Assembly (NCBI GenBank): GCA_030447525.1
Contig: JAUJOR010000001.1
Span: 1-64,000 of the forward strand
Direction: 5' to 3'
Source of the DNA: Chloroflexota bacterium
GTDB lineage: Bacteria > Chloroflexota > UBA11872 > UBA12225
DNA length: 64,000 bases
Made by a program: the position numbers and the translations under genes. Of this stretch, positions 16,999 to 28,945 are shown piece by piece (position 1 is the stretch's first letter; the number at the start of each line of letters is the position of its first letter). Under the pieces are notes generated by a model. It saw nothing but the letters and a program-made list of their open reading frames with translations, made no database searches and was not told the origin of the DNA.

Positions 16999-18657
16999 AT
17001 GGACCGGCACGCGGATTCCGAGGCCGGGGCTGGCCTGGATACTACTCCCTGGGAACGGCGTGCGCTCGGTAGTGACCCGCCCCAGCTAGGGGCACCGGGG
17101 AGCCCACCCGCGAATGGTGACTACGATAGGCGAGACGAGGGAGGCGCCGCTCCCTCTGCCCGCACGAGCCACGAGGACATCGAGGGCGCCGAAGGCCGCC
17201 CGGAGTCACACGTCGCGCCGCCCGCGGACGCGGCCGCCCTCAGCGGGACGCGCTTCGAGTTCGGTGGACGGCGCCTCTACAGCTTCCCCCCGCCGCGGGC
17301 AACCTACCGATCCCCGCAGCGCCCGTTGCCGGGGATCGGCACCGTCGCCCTGGGCAAGGTGGTGCGCACTGTCCCCTATGGGGCGTTCGTAGACTTCCTC
17401 GGATTCCGGGGTCTGGTGCACATCTCGCAGCTGCTCCCCGGACAGCGCGTGGATCGGGTGGAAGATGTGGTGCAAGAGGGGGGCGAGGTGGTGGTGCGGG
17501 TGATCGCCATCGATCCCGAGCGTCGCCACATCAACCTGACGCTGCTGTCCAGCGCCGCGGCGCCGGCGGCGCCGGCGTTCACGCCAGGCCCTCGTGGAGG
17601 GCCAGTCCCGGCCGTGGCTGTAACAACTCACCCCCAGGGACCGGCGCCCGGCTCGCCTGCGGAGGCCAGGCCTTCGGAGAAGTCCGGGCCCGCCGCAGGC
17701 GCATCGCCGGGCGTCACCCCGGCGGCCGCCGTGCCCTCCTTGGAAGCCTCGCCCGCTGCGGCTCCGGGCGCCACGACGCCGGCCCCTGGCACGCCGGCAC
17801 CCCCTCTAGCCTACCACGTGGTCCCATCGTCGTCTCCGCTTGGGGCGGTGGCGCCGCCGGCCCCCGTTGCGCCGTCGCTGCCGGCGGAGGACAGCCGCCA
17901 GACGGAAGGGGCCCGGCAGGCGGAGGACAGCCGCACGGCCGGGACGGCCTCGGTGCCACGGTCGGAGGTCCCCCCGCCGGTGGGGGCCACGTCCCCGGGG
18001 ACGCCACGCCCGGCAACACCGAGCGGCCCTAGGGAGCCGGTCGGCGCCTCCCCCAGCGCAACACCTCCCAGGACAGGGATCTCCAAGACGGCGGCCCCCA
18101 AGACGGCCATCCCCAGGCCAGCGCCTCCCGCCCGGGGGACGCCGAAGGGCCCGCTGGTGTCCCAGCACGGTGCGCGGGCGGTACGCCGGGAGGTGACCGA
18201 CCCGTCCCACCCCATGGCCCGTCTCCTGGCCATTGCCGGGGACCAGGCGCTGCGCCCGGAAGGGACGCCGGGACGAATGGGGGCGCCTCAAGCCGGTGGG
18301 CCGGCCTTCTCGGCGCCGGGGGAGATCGCCCCGGAGGCGGGGGCGCCGGGGGCGACCCCGGACGGCGGGGCCAGGCAGCGGGGTGTGCCCGGGCCGGTGA
18401 CGCGCCCGGTGCACGTCGCCGAGCCGGAGCCGGAGCCGGTGCACGAGGGCCCGGCCACTCTGGAGGCCCTGGCGGCCCGCTTCTCCCATCGCACGGGGGG
18501 ACCCGTTGTAGGTCCGGGGCCGGAGCCCTCGGAAGGGGAGCCGGGCGTACGGCCGGGCGAGGCCGGGGGGCGGGCCGGAAGCAGCGCCCGGGAGCGCTCC
18601 CGCCAGGAGCGAGAAAAGCAAGCCGCCATCCTCGCCCGTCTCCGTAAGGGCCAGTAG
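16999..18657 (+). CDS. S1 RNA-binding domain protein with long Pro/Ala-rich tail
   Basis: 552 residues from the ATG at 16999. One S1 domain at about residues 110-185 (GTVALGKVVRTVPYGAFVDF ... GLVHISQL ... RVIAIDPERRHINLTL) is typical of ribosomal-S1-like OB folds. The remaining 360 residues are low-complexity Pro/Ala/Gly with a short conserved-looking stretch (REVTDPSHPMARLLAIAGDQ, about residue 400) and a basic C-terminal helix. The N-terminus is acidic and disordered. Possibly an RNA-binding regulator with an intrinsically disordered tail; the partner is unknown. Confidence 0.8.
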   Translation: MDRHADSEAGAGLDTTPWERRALGSDPPQLGAPGSPPANGDYDRRDEGGAAPSARTSHEDIEGAEGRPESHVAPPADAAALSGTRFEFGGRRLYSFPPPRATYRSPQRPLPGIGTVALGKVVRTVPYGAFVDFLGFRGLVHISQLLPGQRVDRVEDVVQEGGEVVVRVIAIDPERRHINLTLLSSAAAPAAPAFTPGPRGGPVPAVAVTTHPQGPAPGSPAEARPSEKSGPAAGASPGVTPAAAVPSLEASPAAAPGATTPAPGTPAPPLAYHVVPSSSPLGAVAPPAPVAPSLPAEDSRQTEGARQAEDSRTAGTASVPRSEVPPPVGATSPGTPRPATPSGPREPVGASPSATPPRTGISKTAAPKTAIPRPAPPARGTPKGPLVSQHGARAVRREVTDPSHPMARLLAIAGDQALRPEGTPGRMGAPQAGGPAFSAPGEIAPEAGAPGATPDGGARQRGVPGPVTRPVHVAEPEPEPVHEGPATLEALAARFSHRTGGPVVGPGPEPSEGEPGVRPGEAGGRAGSSARERSRQEREKQAAILARLRKGQ

Positions 18658-18943
18658 AGCGCCTTACAGTCCAGCGTCTGAAGCGTCTGAACGGAGCAAA
18701 GCAGCGCAACGTATCCGTGCTTCACGCGCTTCACGGCCCAGGCGTGGGTTGCGTCTCGGAGCCTGCCCCAGGGCGCGGCGCGTGGCTCAGCATGCCCGTG
18801 GCCGGGCGCAGCGGCAATGTGTCGTTGCCGCGCCAGGTCATAGCCTTGACCGGGCCTGGAACCCGGAGGCGCTTACCACCGCAACGTCGGTTTTCAGATC
18901 GAAGCAGGCAAGCTCTCGCATCTGAGGAAGCGTCGTTGCAGTG
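18658..18943. other. Intergenic region with a possible structured element
   Basis: No gene. Within it, 18823-18886 can fold as CGTTGC/GCAACG closing GCGCC/GGCGC around one or two hairpins (GGTCA/TGACC or CCGGG/CCCGG). No tRNA consensus (T-loop TTCRANY) is met. It lies at the convergent 3' ends of two genes. Confidence 0.3.
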
Positions 18944-19771
18944 CTACATGGCCATGATCTGGTCGATGCGCCGGGCGGTGTCCTGGATCCCCTGCCCGGC
19001 GGGCATGTTACGTACGCTCACCTCAGAGGTGAGATAGTCGTCATACCCGGCGGCACGCAGCTCGGCCATCACCGCCGCATAGTCGGCATCCCCCTCCAGG
19101 AGCTGGCAGAAGCCCTCGCCGGTGCCAACGGCGCGCTTGAAGTCCTTGACGTGCACCTTCTTGATCCGCTGACCCAGGATAGCGGCCCATTGCTCCGGGT
19201 AGCCGTACAGGATGCAGTTGCCGACGTCGAAGTAGGTGCCGATCAAGGGGTGGCCCACCTCATCGATCATCTGCTGCATCTCCTGCGGGCTGAGCAGGAA
19301 CTTGTTCCACACGTTCTCGATGGCCAGGGAGACGTCGTGCCGCTCGGCGTGAGGGATAACCGCCTTGAGAGTCTCCCGCGTCCACTCCCAGGCGTGATCG
19401 TAGCGCGTCTCCGGCTTGAGCTGGCCGGGGTGTAACAGGACGGCCGTTGCTCCCAGCCAGCTGGCCCGTTCCAGACTCTGCCCGAGCTTTTCTACGGCCG
19501 CGCCGCGCACCGCCGGGTCGGGGTGGAGCACCGGCGTGGATCGTACGGCCCCCCCAGCCATGACGCTGGGCAGCTCGACGCCGACACGCGCCGCGAGGTC
19601 ACGGATCTGCCCCACTTCCCGCTCGGTCGATTCCAGCGTCAGGGGGCCGGACCCCGGCTCGCCGACGCTCAGCTCGACGCCGTCGAAGCCGGCCGCCTTG
19701 GCGTCGCTGAGCCTGGCCTCCAGGTTATGTGCGTCGCCGGGGATACAACCCCAGCAGATGCCCTTCTTCAC
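18944..19771 (-). CDS. Sugar phosphate isomerase/epimerase (TIM barrel)
   Basis: 275 residues from the GTG at 19771, where the protein begins VKKGICWGC; upstream frame is three 15-bp repeats and non-conserved sequence. AP endonuclease-2 superfamily: GFDGVELS near the N-terminus, a metal site built from AIENVW (Glu), TYFDVGN (Asp), VHVKDF (His, Asp) and TSEVS (Glu). Relatives isomerise hydroxypyruvate, tagatose or xylose. Its position next to a uronate-dehydrogenase-like gene supports a role in carbohydrate acid catabolism. Confidence 0.87.
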   Translation of the reverse strand: MKKGICWGCIPGDAHNLEARLSDAKAAGFDGVELSVGEPGSGPLTLESTEREVGQIRDLAARVGVELPSVMAGGAVRSTPVLHPDPAVRGAAVEKLGQSLERASWLGATAVLLHPGQLKPETRYDHAWEWTRETLKAVIPHAERHDVSLAIENVWNKFLLSPQEMQQMIDEVGHPLIGTYFDVGNCILYGYPEQWAAILGQRIKKVHVKDFKRAVGTGEGFCQLLEGDADYAAVMAELRAAGYDDYLTSEVSVRNMPAGQGIQDTARRIDQIMAM

Positions 19772-19815
19772 GTTGCCCTTCTCCCCGTTGTCCTTCTCCC
19801 CGTTGCCCTTCTCCC
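19771..19815 (-). repeat. 3 x 15-bp tandem repeat carrying Shine-Dalgarno-like motifs
   Basis: Three 15-bp units (minus strand GGGAGAAGGGCAACG, the middle one with one change) end exactly at the GTG start of the sugar isomerase. Each unit contains GGGAGAAGG, so the start codon is preceded by three equally spaced candidate ribosome sites. Confidence 0.65.
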
Positions 19816-19962
19816 CGTCTCCAGGGGCGTCAGTATACGAAGCGCCATCTCGCACCCCTGCTGTGACGTCGCTGAAAGGCACGAAATGTGCTGTACGGCC
19901 CCAGCGACGCGGCCTGGACACACAGGGCGAAGGCGGGAGCACGAAGGAGCGAGGAACGGGAC

Positions 19963-20811
19963 ATGGAGACGCCATCAGAGACTGGGACGGGGGTAGCGGC
20001 GGGCGCCGGTGCGAGCCGGCTGCTGGTCATCACCGGGGCGGCGGGGCGGATCGGTAGCTTCTACCGCCGCCATCTGCGTGAGGCGGGGGCGCTGGGAAGT
20101 GGCGCCGGACAGTGGCGTCTGCGCCTGGTGGACGTGAAGCCCCCGCAAGAAACCGCGCCGCAGGACGAGGTGCTGGCCGGCGAGGCCGAAGGGAACCTGG
20201 CCGACCTGGACGTGGCCCGCCGGGCCGTTAGCGGGGCGCACTCAGTGCTCCACCTGGCGGCCGACCCCAGCCCCAGGGCCGACTTCTACGCCTCGCTGCT
20301 GGATCGTAACGTCAAGGCCACCTACAACGTCCTCCACGTCGCCGCCGAGACGGGTGTGCGCCGGGTGGTGTTCGCCAGCTCAGTGAACGCCATCGGGGGC
20401 TATCCCCAGGACGTCCAGGTGCGGGCGGAGGACGTGGCCTGGCCGGGGAACGTCTACGGGGCCTCGAAGGCCTGGGGGGAGGCCGTCTGCGGGGCCTTTG
20501 TCGCCCAGTCCAAGGGCCAGCTCTCGGCCATCGCCGTGCGCATCGGGGGCGTGACGCGGCGCGACCAGATCCAGCCGGACACTACCCAGGGGTGGCACTC
20601 CATCACCGTGACCGAGGAGGACCTCTCCCGGCTGTTTGACTGCTGCCTTAACGGGGCGTCCGACGTCGGCTTCGCCGTGGTCAACGGCATCTCAGCCAAC
20701 CGCTACTTGCGTATGGACCTGGCGTCGACGCGCCGGCTGACCGGCTACAGCCCCCAGGACGACGCCTTCGCCATCGCCGAGGGCCAGGCGAGCGGGGGGA
20801 CAGGGGGGTAG
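19963..20811 (+). CDS. NAD-dependent epimerase/dehydratase (uronate dehydrogenase-like)
   Basis: 282 residues, ATG at 19963 after GAAGGAGCGAGGAACGGG. Extended SDR fold: GAAGRIG (residues 25-31) for NAD, FASSVNAIGG with the catalytic Ser, and YGASK with Tyr165 and Lys169. The arrangement RVVFASSVNAIGGYP and the short length (about 270-280) fit uronate dehydrogenases, which oxidise hexuronate to aldarolactone. That reaction would feed the neighbouring enolase-superfamily dehydratases. The substrate is inferred. Confidence 0.82.
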   Translation: METPSETGTGVAAGAGASRLLVITGAAGRIGSFYRRHLREAGALGSGAGQWRLRLVDVKPPQETAPQDEVLAGEAEGNLADLDVARRAVSGAHSVLHLAADPSPRADFYASLLDRNVKATYNVLHVAAETGVRRVVFASSVNAIGGYPQDVQVRAEDVAWPGNVYGASKAWGEAVCGAFVAQSKGQLSAIAVRIGGVTRRDQIQPDTTQGWHSITVTEEDLSRLFDCCLNGASDVGFAVVNGISANRYLRMDLASTRRLTGYSPQDDAFAIAEGQASGGTGG

Positions 20812-21046
20812 AGAAGCCCTCGAGCCGCCTCCAGGCCGGCGCCTGGGAGACGGGCTCATCGGGGGCTGATCGGGAGAGGGAGGGTTGAAAGGGGGTTAAG
20901 GACAGGTTGCGGGGGGAAAGCTACCCCATAGATACCTATCTGCGGACCGAGGGCCGGCGTTAGTAGCAGTGGAGTAAAGGCCACCCTCTGTCCGGACGCC
21001 GTCACGGCCCGGGCTACTGTTAGGTACTCCCGCCGGAGGCACCCCC

Positions 21047-21931
21047 ATGCAAGCCTTGGTCGTCATCCCTACCTACAACGAACGTGAGAATCTCCCTGCC
21101 CTCGTCCAGGCCGTCCTGGACGTCGATCCTGACCTGCACATCCTGGTCGTCGACGACGCCTCGCCGGATGGCACGGGCCAGGTAGCCGAGGCCCTGGCCC
21201 GGCGCTCGGGTCGCGTACGAGTCCTCCACCGCGCCGGTAAGCAGGGCCTGGGCACGGCCTACGTCGCCGGGTTCCGCTACGCCCTGGAGGCCGGGTACGA
21301 GCGGATGGTGGAGATGGACGCCGACTTCTCCCACCGCCCGGTCGATCTCCCTCGACTGTTGGCCTCGTCGGACGTCGCGGACGTGGTCATCGGCTCGCGG
21401 AATGTCCCCGGCGGGCGGATCATCGGCTGGTCGCCCCTGCGCCACGTGATCAGCAAGGGGGGCAGCCTCTACGCCCGCTTCGTCCTCGGGCTGCCCATTC
21501 GTGATTGCACCAGCGGCTTCAAGTGCTTCCGCCGGGAGGCGCTGGAGGCGCTCGACCTCGACGCCTTGCGCGCCAACGGCTACGCCTTCCAGGTGGAGGT
21601 CAACTACGCCTGCGCCCGTGCCGGGCTGCGCTTGGCCGAAGTGCCCATCGTCTTCCCCGACCGCACCAAGGGGCGATCCAAGATGTCCGCCCGCATCGCC
21701 CTGGAAGCGGCCTGGCTGGTGGTGCGCCTGCGACTGGGGTTGACCCGGCCTGGCCTGGCCGGTCACCCGGCGCCGGCGTCGGTCCGGCCGGCATGGCCCC
21801 TGCCCGCGGCGCCCGTGCCGATGGCGGGTTACGTTACGCCGGCCCCGCCAACGCGCTCTGTTACCGGCGTGGCTGAGCGGCGCTCGCAGCGGCTGGAGAG
21901 CGCTCCCAGAGCTGCGCTGCCGGTGGTATGA
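21047..21931 (+). CDS. Glycosyltransferase family 2, polyprenyl-phosphate mannose synthase-like
   Basis: 294 residues. VVIPTYNERENLP opens the GT-A fold; VVDDASPDGT and MDADFSH hold the nucleotide-sugar/metal aspartates; GSRNVPGG and SGFKCFRREAL are characteristic of DPM1-type enzymes that charge polyprenyl phosphate with mannose or glucose. It lacks the C-terminal membrane anchor of some homologues; instead the last 60 residues are Pro/Ala-rich. First gene of a glycan cluster; the product could donate sugars to the GT39-like membrane enzyme downstream. Confidence 0.88.
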   Translation: MQALVVIPTYNERENLPALVQAVLDVDPDLHILVVDDASPDGTGQVAEALARRSGRVRVLHRAGKQGLGTAYVAGFRYALEAGYERMVEMDADFSHRPVDLPRLLASSDVADVVIGSRNVPGGRIIGWSPLRHVISKGGSLYARFVLGLPIRDCTSGFKCFRREALEALDLDALRANGYAFQVEVNYACARAGLRLAEVPIVFPDRTKGRSKMSARIALEAAWLVVRLRLGLTRPGLAGHPAPASVRPAWPLPAAPVPMAGYVTPAPPTRSVTGVAERRSQRLESAPRAALPVV

Positions 21932-21993
21932 CCGACTGATCGACGCCCCCTGCGAGATACAAGCCATATGCGAGTGGTACGCGAGATGACCAG

Positions 21994-23398
21994 GTGAATC
22001 CGGTCGAAGTCCTGCTGGTCGGAGGGTCAGTCGCGCTGGCTGCCCAGTCCGCCTACGCCGCTAGTCTGATGCTCTATGCCTGGGAGGATGCGGAAAAGCA
22101 CGTCCAAAGCCACGCCCCCCGGGCCTTTCTGCCCCCGCACCTGCGCTTCACCGTGCTCTTGCCGGCCCGCCACGAGGAGGCCGTGATCCAGGAAACCATC
22201 CAGCGCGTCGTCGACCTGCGGTACCCGGCCGAGTTGGTGCAGGTGCTGGTGGTGATCGAGGCCGGCGACGCGGGGACCATCGCCAAGGTAGAGGAGAAGC
22301 TGGCCGAGCTGCGGATGCGCGGGAAGACCCACGTCCGCCTGATCACCTTCGACGACCCGCCGATCAACAAGCCTCACGGGCTGAACGTCGGCCTGCGCCA
22401 GGCCACCGGAGACGTGGTCACCATCTTCGACGCCGAGGACGAGCCCCACCCGGACATCCTCAACGTGGTGAACACGATCATGGCCGGGGAGGGGGCGCCG
22501 GTGGTGCAGTGCGGCGTGCAGCTAATGAACTACGCCGACCGCTGGTTCTCCGCCCTCAACGTCCTGGAGTACTTCTTCTGGTTCAAGAGCCGCATGCACT
22601 ACCACTCCGAGGTGGGGATGGTGCCCCTGGGGGGCAACACGGTGTTCATCCAGCGCCCGCTACTCCAACGGATTGGGGGCTGGGACCAGCGCTGCCTCAC
22701 CGAAGACGCCGACGTGGGCATCCGCTTGAGCGCACGAGGCGTCCCGACGCGTGTCGTCTACGAGGACGAGTACGTGACGCGGGAGGAGACGCCCCCGACG
22801 GTGGGGCAGTTCATCAAGCAGCGCACGCGGTGGAACCAGGGCTTCCTTCAAGTGCTGGGCAAGGGCGACTGGCTGCGCCTGCCCACCTGGCCGCAGCGCC
22901 TCCTGGCCCTCTACACCCTGGGGTTCCCTGTGCTCCAGGCGCTGATGATGCTCTACGTCCCGCTGAGCCTGTGGATGATGGTCTTCGCCAAGCTGCCGGT
23001 GCTGGTGGCCATCGTGAGCAGCCTGCCTTTGTACATGTTGGTGGTGCAGTTCACCATCAGCCTCGTCGGCCTCTACGAGTTCACCAGCGTGCACCGACTG
23101 CGTCCCTCGTGGTTCACGCCCTTATGGCTGCTGGTGGCCTATTTCCCCTACCAATGCCTGCTGGCCTTCGCCGCGCTGCGGGCGGGCTGGCGCCAGCTGC
23201 AGGGCGTGAATACCTGGGAAAAGACGGCCCACGTCGGCGCCCACCGGCAGGGGGAGCACGCCCCGACCCCCACCCCGGCGACCCTGGGGGGCGAGGCTGG
23301 CCCTGTCCTCGTGGGTAGGGAGGGGCCCGCCCCACACGCCCACGGGGCTTCGTCGATCGTCGGTGCGCCCGATAGTCTGACTCAGGGAGTGATCACCC

Positions 23399-23406
<8 letters not shown>
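21994..23406 (+). CDS. Membrane glycosyltransferase family 2 (processive type)
   Basis: 470 residues, GTG start. One N-terminal transmembrane helix, a GT2 domain (FTVLLPARHEE, TIFDAEDEPH, GGNTVFIQ, LTEDADVGIRL) and the acceptor motif KQRTRWNQG (QxxRW) typical of cellulose/hyaluronan/PNAG-type synthases, then three to four C-terminal helices. It probably assembles a polysaccharide at the inner membrane. The 3' end overlaps the start of the next gene by 8 bp, so they are translationally coupled. Confidence 0.88.
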
Positions 23407-26218
<2,812 letters not shown>

Positions 26219-26385
26219 CGTCGCTCGGCGGCGCGTGGCGCCGGCGGCACCGGCTCGTACATGGCACGGCGTCGAGTCCGCAGTTTCACGTCTCGATGCT
26301 AGAAGTCTCGACTCTCCCCTCGACCCCGGCGAGTCGCCAACAACCTCTTGACCAGTCGGCGAGCAACCCTGGAGGCATAGGATAG

Positions 26386-27615
26386 GTGGAACATACACCG
26401 CTCTACCAAGCCGGCCCGCGGCCACCCACCATGCGCGGCCGGCGCCGCCGTCGGAGAGGACTCGTCGCCGGCCTGGCCGGCGTCGTCGCCCTGGCTACCC
26501 TGGGAACCGGGCTCGGTCGCGGCCTGGACGCCGTGCGCCGGGCGTCTGACAGGCCGGTCGTCATCGCGGCCGACGGGCACGAGGCGATCACCGGCCGCCA
26601 GAATTGGCTCCCTGAGCTGGCCAATGCCGTGAGCAGCCTGGCCCAAGAACAGACGCATGCCCTCCTCGGCGGGGCGCCGGTGGGCCAGCCTGCCGTCTCG
26701 TCGGCGGCCACGACGCCCACGCCCCGCCCGGTAGCCACGGCGACGCCTGATCGGGCGGCGCAAGCCGCGCCCTCCCCGGCATCACCGCCGGCGCCGGCTG
26801 GGGTGAACGGCGACGCAGCCGGACGAGAGTCACCGTCGGGGGACAGCCGAGAGGCCGGGGCGCCGGTTGACCCACCGGCCGCCGACCAGGCCACGCCGGC
26901 CCCCGACGCGGCCCCGGCCACCGTCGAGACGTCATCACCGCCGGTCGCCATGGCGCTATTGGCGGCGGGCGCCTCCGTGCCCCGGGGGGCGCCCGGCGAC
27001 GCCCCGGCGGCCAACGCCTCGGGCGGCGCACAGCCGGCGCGGGCGTTGCCCGAACCGGAGGCCCAGGAGGTGACGCGGGCGCAGGCCGAAGGGGCGGCTC
27101 AGGCGCGCGTCCAGGCCACGGCTGCAGCCCGGGAACGCGAACAGCAGCGCGAGCGCGAACAGCAACAGGCGGAGAGCCGCGCCCAGGCCAGCGCCACGGC
27201 CGCAGCCAGGGCGGCTCAAGAGGCCCGCGCGCAGGCGGAGGTCGCCGGCCGGGCCACGGCCACGCCGCAGTCAACGGCTCGGGAGCAAGCCCCGGAGCGG
27301 GAGCAAGCCCCAGAGCGGGAGCGGGAACGCGAGGACGACCGACCGGCGCCGAAGCCGGCCGCTCCCCTTCCGGCGCCCGCGGCGGCGACGGCCGCGCCGA
27401 CAACGATAGCACCTCAGCCTCAGGTGCCCCGCGCCGCTTCCGCGACGCCCCCCGCCAGGACCACCGGCGGCAGAGGTGCCGATGACGACGACGACAAGCG
27501 GGAAGACTCGCGGGGCAAGGACTCGGGAGGGAAGGGCTCCGAGAAGGCGCCGGAAAACAAGTCCGAGAACGAGTCGGAGAAGCGCGGATCTCCCGGCAAG
27601 CGGAAGGACGACTGA
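26386..27615 (+). CDS. Membrane-anchored disordered Pro/Ala/Glu-rich protein
   Basis: 409 residues, GTG start after GGAGG. A basic N-terminus (RGRRRRRRG) is followed by one transmembrane segment (about residues 26-46), so the body is outside the membrane. The rest is low complexity: Thr/Pro/Ala-rich to about residue 220, then an Arg/Glu/Ala/Gln helix-forming stretch (about 230-310, potential coiled coil) and a highly charged tail with DDDDDK and Lys/Glu/Ser. Not recognised. It may be a wall- or capsule-interacting anchor belonging to the preceding glycan genes. Confidence 0.6.
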   Translation: MEHTPLYQAGPRPPTMRGRRRRRRGLVAGLAGVVALATLGTGLGRGLDAVRRASDRPVVIAADGHEAITGRQNWLPELANAVSSLAQEQTHALLGGAPVGQPAVSSAATTPTPRPVATATPDRAAQAAPSPASPPAPAGVNGDAAGRESPSGDSREAGAPVDPPAADQATPAPDAAPATVETSSPPVAMALLAAGASVPRGAPGDAPAANASGGAQPARALPEPEAQEVTRAQAEGAAQARVQATAAAREREQQREREQQQAESRAQASATAAARAAQEARAQAEVAGRATATPQSTAREQAPEREQAPEREREREDDRPAPKPAAPLPAPAAATAAPTTIAPQPQVPRAASATPPARTTGGRGADDDDDKREDSRGKDSGGKGSEKAPENKSENESEKRGSPGKRKDD

Positions 27616-27712
27616 TCCAGGGGGCAGGTGGCCCGCTGCCGGGTCGTCGCCCCGGCGCAGGAGCCACCACGGTTGCCGGTCCTGGGCCCGGAAAGCGGTG
27701 GCTCCCTCAGCC

Positions 27713-27995
27713 CTACAGGGCGGTGGCGCCCCCGTCGAGGGAGATTACCTGGCCGGTGACGTAGTCCGAGGCCGGGGCGGCGAGGAAGACGGCCAGGCCC
27801 TGTAAGTCACGCCCTGTTCCCAGGCGCCCCAGGGGGATGCGGGACACCAGCGTGGCTTCATGCTGCCCGATGACCCCCTCCGAGAGGCGGGTGGGGAAGA
27901 AGCCGGGGGCCAGGGCGTTGACCGTGATCCCGTGCCCTGCCCACTCCACGGCCAGGGCCCGCGTCAAGGCTACCAGAGCTCCCTTGCTGGCGCTG
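27713..27995 (-). pseudogene. SDR C-terminal fragment (copy of 34318-34600)
   Basis: Encodes only the last 90 or so residues of a short-chain dehydrogenase (SKGALVALTRALAVEWAG to the C-terminus), nearly identical to the intact gene at 34318-35178. At 27991-27995 (CGCTG) the sequence jumps to the oligoendopeptidase copy, with CGCTG shared by both parents, so the fragment has no catalytic core. Confidence 0.9.
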
Positions 27996-28945
27996 TTGAA
28001 CGAAGGCTCGTAGTTGAGGAAGACGCGGGACTCGTCCTCTCGTAGGGACATGCAAAAGGCCCCGTCCCGCTTGCCGGCCCGTGGCTCGGCGTCGACCCAG
28101 CGCTCGCGGATGGCCCGTGTCGCCAGGCCGGCGAGGGCGGGGAGTAGGTGCCGAACTGGGTGACCACGAAATCGGCCGCCTCGTCAAAGGCCCAGACGCG
28201 CGGCTCGCTCCCTACGGGGGCGAACAGGTCACACCAGGGGAGCTTGTCCCGGCCCAGGAGGCGAGCCTTGGCCTGGAGATAGCGCCGGAAGTCGGGGAAC
28301 GACTCCCGGCGGGCCTCGTGCATCGCCTCCAGGGTGACGCGGTCGACGTTGTTGGCGAACAGGGCCGGGGCCAGGGCGTCCGGCCAGGCCCGGCGCAGGT
28401 TCAGGGTCAGCACTTGCCCCTTGATGCCGTTCATGGCGGCCGCCAGGGAGAGCGGCCACCGTCTCCCAGCCCTGCAGCTCGGCCTCGTAGGCGGCCTGGC
28501 GCACGGCCGCGTCGCGGTGGTGGGCGAGGCCCCGCACGGCGCTCATCGGGAGCACCTGCGTCCCTTCCCCGGTCCCGACCTCGCCGGGCCGGCGCCGGGA
28601 AAGTGGACGGGGACGACGAGGCTGCGAGGAGACGGTGCCGTGCAGCTTGGCCCAGGCGGTGCCAGCGGATAGGTTGAGGCTGGCGGCCAGGTCTTCCTCG
28701 GCCTCGCTCATCTGGTGGCGCGCTTCCCCCGGCCGCCTTGCGCAGGGCAAAGGCGTGGGCCCCGGCGAGGGAGGAGCGGGCGATGAGGGCCTCCACGTCC
28801 AAGGAGCCGATCCAGGCGCTGTAGCGCGTCTCCAGCTTCTCCAGGGCCACCACCTCGGTCTGCAGCTCGGACAACTTGGCCTGCGCCAGGTCGTTGCGCG
28901 AGTCCGTGGCCACAAAGGCGTGCAGGTAGGCGTGGACGGTGCGCA
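27991..28945 (-). pseudogene. Oligoendopeptidase F fragment (copy of 36601-37552)
   Basis: Middle section of an M3-family peptidase, nearly identical to the copy at 35864-37811. It lacks the C-terminal catalytic part (zinc motif HELGH is absent) and, through a second junction at GCGCA (28941-28945), also the N-terminus. It is further broken by frameshifts, for example near 28140 (one G fewer than the other copy) and 28730 (one C more). Non-functional. Confidence 0.9.

Noticed and set aside
18823..18886. Interpretation of the foldable element as a tRNA
   Set aside because: The hairpin CCGGG-CCTGGAA-CCCGG does not satisfy the T-loop consensus on either strand, and no anticodon stem of proper size exists.
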